Shown here one piece after another: positions 6,391-6,424 of a stretch of 6,424 nt of DNA (position 1 is the first letter of the stretch; each line of letters starts with the position of its first letter). The DNA is from an uncultured Flavobacteriia bacterium (GTDB lineage Bacteria; Bacteroidota; Bacteroidia; Flavobacteriales; Flavobacteriaceae). The stretch lies in assembly GCA_946482495.1 (NCBI GenBank), contig CAMLRV010000135.1, positions 1-6,424 of the forward strand. Direction: 5' to 3'. The notes under the pieces are model-generated. The model did not search any database, was not told the DNA's origin, and saw only the letters and a program-made list of their open reading frames with translations. A program made the position numbers and the translations under genes.

Positions 6391-6424
6391 ATGAAAAAAA
6401 TAATAATATGTTTAGTTGCTTTAA
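6391..6424 (+). CDS. Start of a further gene, probable signal-peptide-bearing protein (3' end outside window)
   Basis: An ATG 13 bases after the TPR stop opens a frame reading MKKIIICLVAL to the window edge. The two Lys followed by a hydrophobic run are a typical beginning of a Sec signal peptide or lipoprotein leader. Only 11 codons are visible, so the product cannot be named from sequence. From remembered gene order in Flavobacterium, a DUF4292-type lipoprotein commonly follows this TPR gene, which would fit the leader. This identification is inference only. Close spacing puts it in the same operon as the TPR gene. Confidence 0.6.
   Translation, partial: MKKIIICLVAL

Noticed and set aside
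1..6424. Defence system, prophage, CRISPR, toxin-antitoxin or integrated element
   Set aside because: None of the proteins carries nuclease, integrase, transposase, toxin or phage motifs, there are no spaced direct repeats, and composition is even across the window.

Overview
The window looks like chromosomal DNA from a member of the Bacteroidota, most likely Flavobacteriaceae and close to Flavobacterium. This is inferred from the very AT-rich sequence, AT-rich leaders without strong Shine-Dalgarno sites, a signal peptide ending just before Gln, a match to the Bacteroidota -7 promoter motif (TAnnTTTG), and protein sequences typical of flavobacteria. Every gene lies on the + strand. No rRNA, tRNA, CRISPR array, insertion sequence or phage gene is visible.

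Left block (1-1925): three tightly packed genes. They are the C-terminal half of an S9-family (DPP IV / prolyl oligopeptidase type) serine peptidase cut by the window edge, a small GNAT acetyltransferase whose start codon overlaps the peptidase stop by one base, and a small putative lipoprotein 2 bases further on. The spacing indicates one transcription unit, but no shared pathway is evident.

Middle and right block (1954 to the end): a polytopic oligosaccharide flippase with a TTG start, dUTPase (dut), a sugar-phosphate nucleotidyltransferase with a C-terminal left-handed beta-helix, an exported TPR protein, and the first codons of another gene that probably begins with a signal peptide. From memory, flippase, dut, nucleotidyltransferase, TPR protein and a small lipoprotein recur in this order in flavobacteria. 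The flippase and nucleotidyltransferase suggest a link to surface polysaccharide or other envelope glycan synthesis. dUTPase is a nucleotide-pool housekeeping enzyme with no obvious link to that role.

The only non-coding stretches of note are the 55 bp before dut and the 77 bp after it. The first holds an imperfect 31-bp palindrome. The second holds four degenerate 7-bp tandem units and a short hairpin. These look like dispersed intergenic repeats. No intergenic stretch exceeds 300 bases. Overall this is an ordinary housekeeping and envelope region. I did not find a convincing undescribed system; the findings are modest leads.
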